Assembly: GCF_902635505.1 (NCBI RefSeq)
Contig: NC_045429.1
Location: 430,059,669 to 430,123,668, forward strand
Direction of reading: 5' to 3'
From: Sarcophilus harrisii
Lineage: Eukaryota > Chordata > Mammalia > Dasyuromorphia > Dasyuridae
Length of the DNA stretch: 64,000 nucleotides
Every line of letters starts with the position of its first letter. Position 1 is the first letter of the stretch. Under the pieces are notes generated by a model. That model saw only the letters and a list, made by a program, of their open reading frames with translations. It was not told where the DNA came from and did not search any database. Shown here one piece after another: positions 63,641 through 64,000 of the stretch. The translations under genes were made by a program, and so were the position numbers.

Positions 63641-64000
63641 CTCTACCATTTTAGGATTTCCCAATTGTGTCCAGGGGAGGGTCCTTCACATGGAAAGTAA
63701 GAGACCAAGAGAGGACGCCCCTGTAGACAGAGCTCGTTTTCCTGGAGAGATCTGTGTCTTTTGGTGGGAAGCTCTGCTACTCCCCTCTAGTCCCAGAACT
63801 CCTTCTCCCTGCCCCCTCCCAGGACTAGGCTTAGGATGCTAAGGCACATCCCAGCCTCCAGAGGATCTCCAGTCGATAAGCTCTTTAAGGAGTCCTATGA
63901 GAGTCAAGATCAATGCAGGCTCTATCGATTCCCCTTTTGATGCCGATTAGTGCCTCTCACCTACACTGGGCATGGGGAGAACCGCTCTAATGCACTGTTG
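63641..64000. other. unassigned, slightly GC-richer end of window
   Basis: No repeat recognised. It has more CpG than most of the window (for example near 63714, 63873 and 63981). The 93-codon frame 63561-63842 starts inside the preceding SINE, and I recognise nothing in it. Confidence 0.35.

Noticed and set aside
63641-64000. CpG island or promoter at the end of the window
   Set aside because: CpG is only slightly raised over a short stretch, with no island-like density.

Overview
The window looks like intergenic or intronic DNA from a marsupial. The evidence is its repeat complement. It holds many tRNA-derived SINEs of the type that begins near GGCAGCTAGGTGG, in an A-tailed and an RTE-tailed form. 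It also holds L1 3' ends of marsupial type, abundant old L2/CR1 and MIR/CORE-SINE relics, a hAT MITE family and several LTRs of endogenous retroviruses. CpG is scarce and composition is AT-rich. From memory of repeat families, an Australian marsupial (possibly a dasyurid) is my best guess. I could not check this.

I find no convincing protein-coding gene, rRNA, tRNA or CRISPR array. The longer open frames are explained by low-complexity tracts (5337-5765, 61280-61762), by repeats, or by chance. The only weak exon-like candidates are 16197-16259, 27617-27964 and 62568-62762.

Layout. Positions 1-13 kb carry old SINE and L2 debris, a 3' RTE-like fragment, a long GAA/TTC repeat, an unclassified direct-repeat pair and an L2 interrupted by a SINE. 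Positions 13-25 kb carry L2 and MIR relics, a solitary LTR inserted into L2 (18191-18504), and two convergent L1 fragments. Positions 25-35 kb carry L2, two LTR-like elements (28867-29304, 31185-31631) and a G-rich purine tract. Positions 35-43 kb are a dense insertion zone. It contains three copies of one hAT MITE, an L2 broken by a SINE and by an L1, and a young L1 3' end. Positions 43-55 kb carry three more LTRs, one with an internal minisatellite, and a relatively fresh L1 3' end. Positions 55-62 kb carry L1-into-L1 and L1-into-L1-into-hAT nests. The inner L1 of the last nest appears to carry a 3' transduction. The last kilobase has SINE relics and some GC-richer unassigned sequence.

No set of genes works together here. 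The content is a layered record of transposition: L2, CR1 and MIR oldest; then hAT MITEs, older L1s and LTRs; then SINEs and the younger L1s. All family names rest on recognition by eye, without a database search. Most interspersed-repeat edges are good to about 10-30 bases, except where a target-site duplication is stated.
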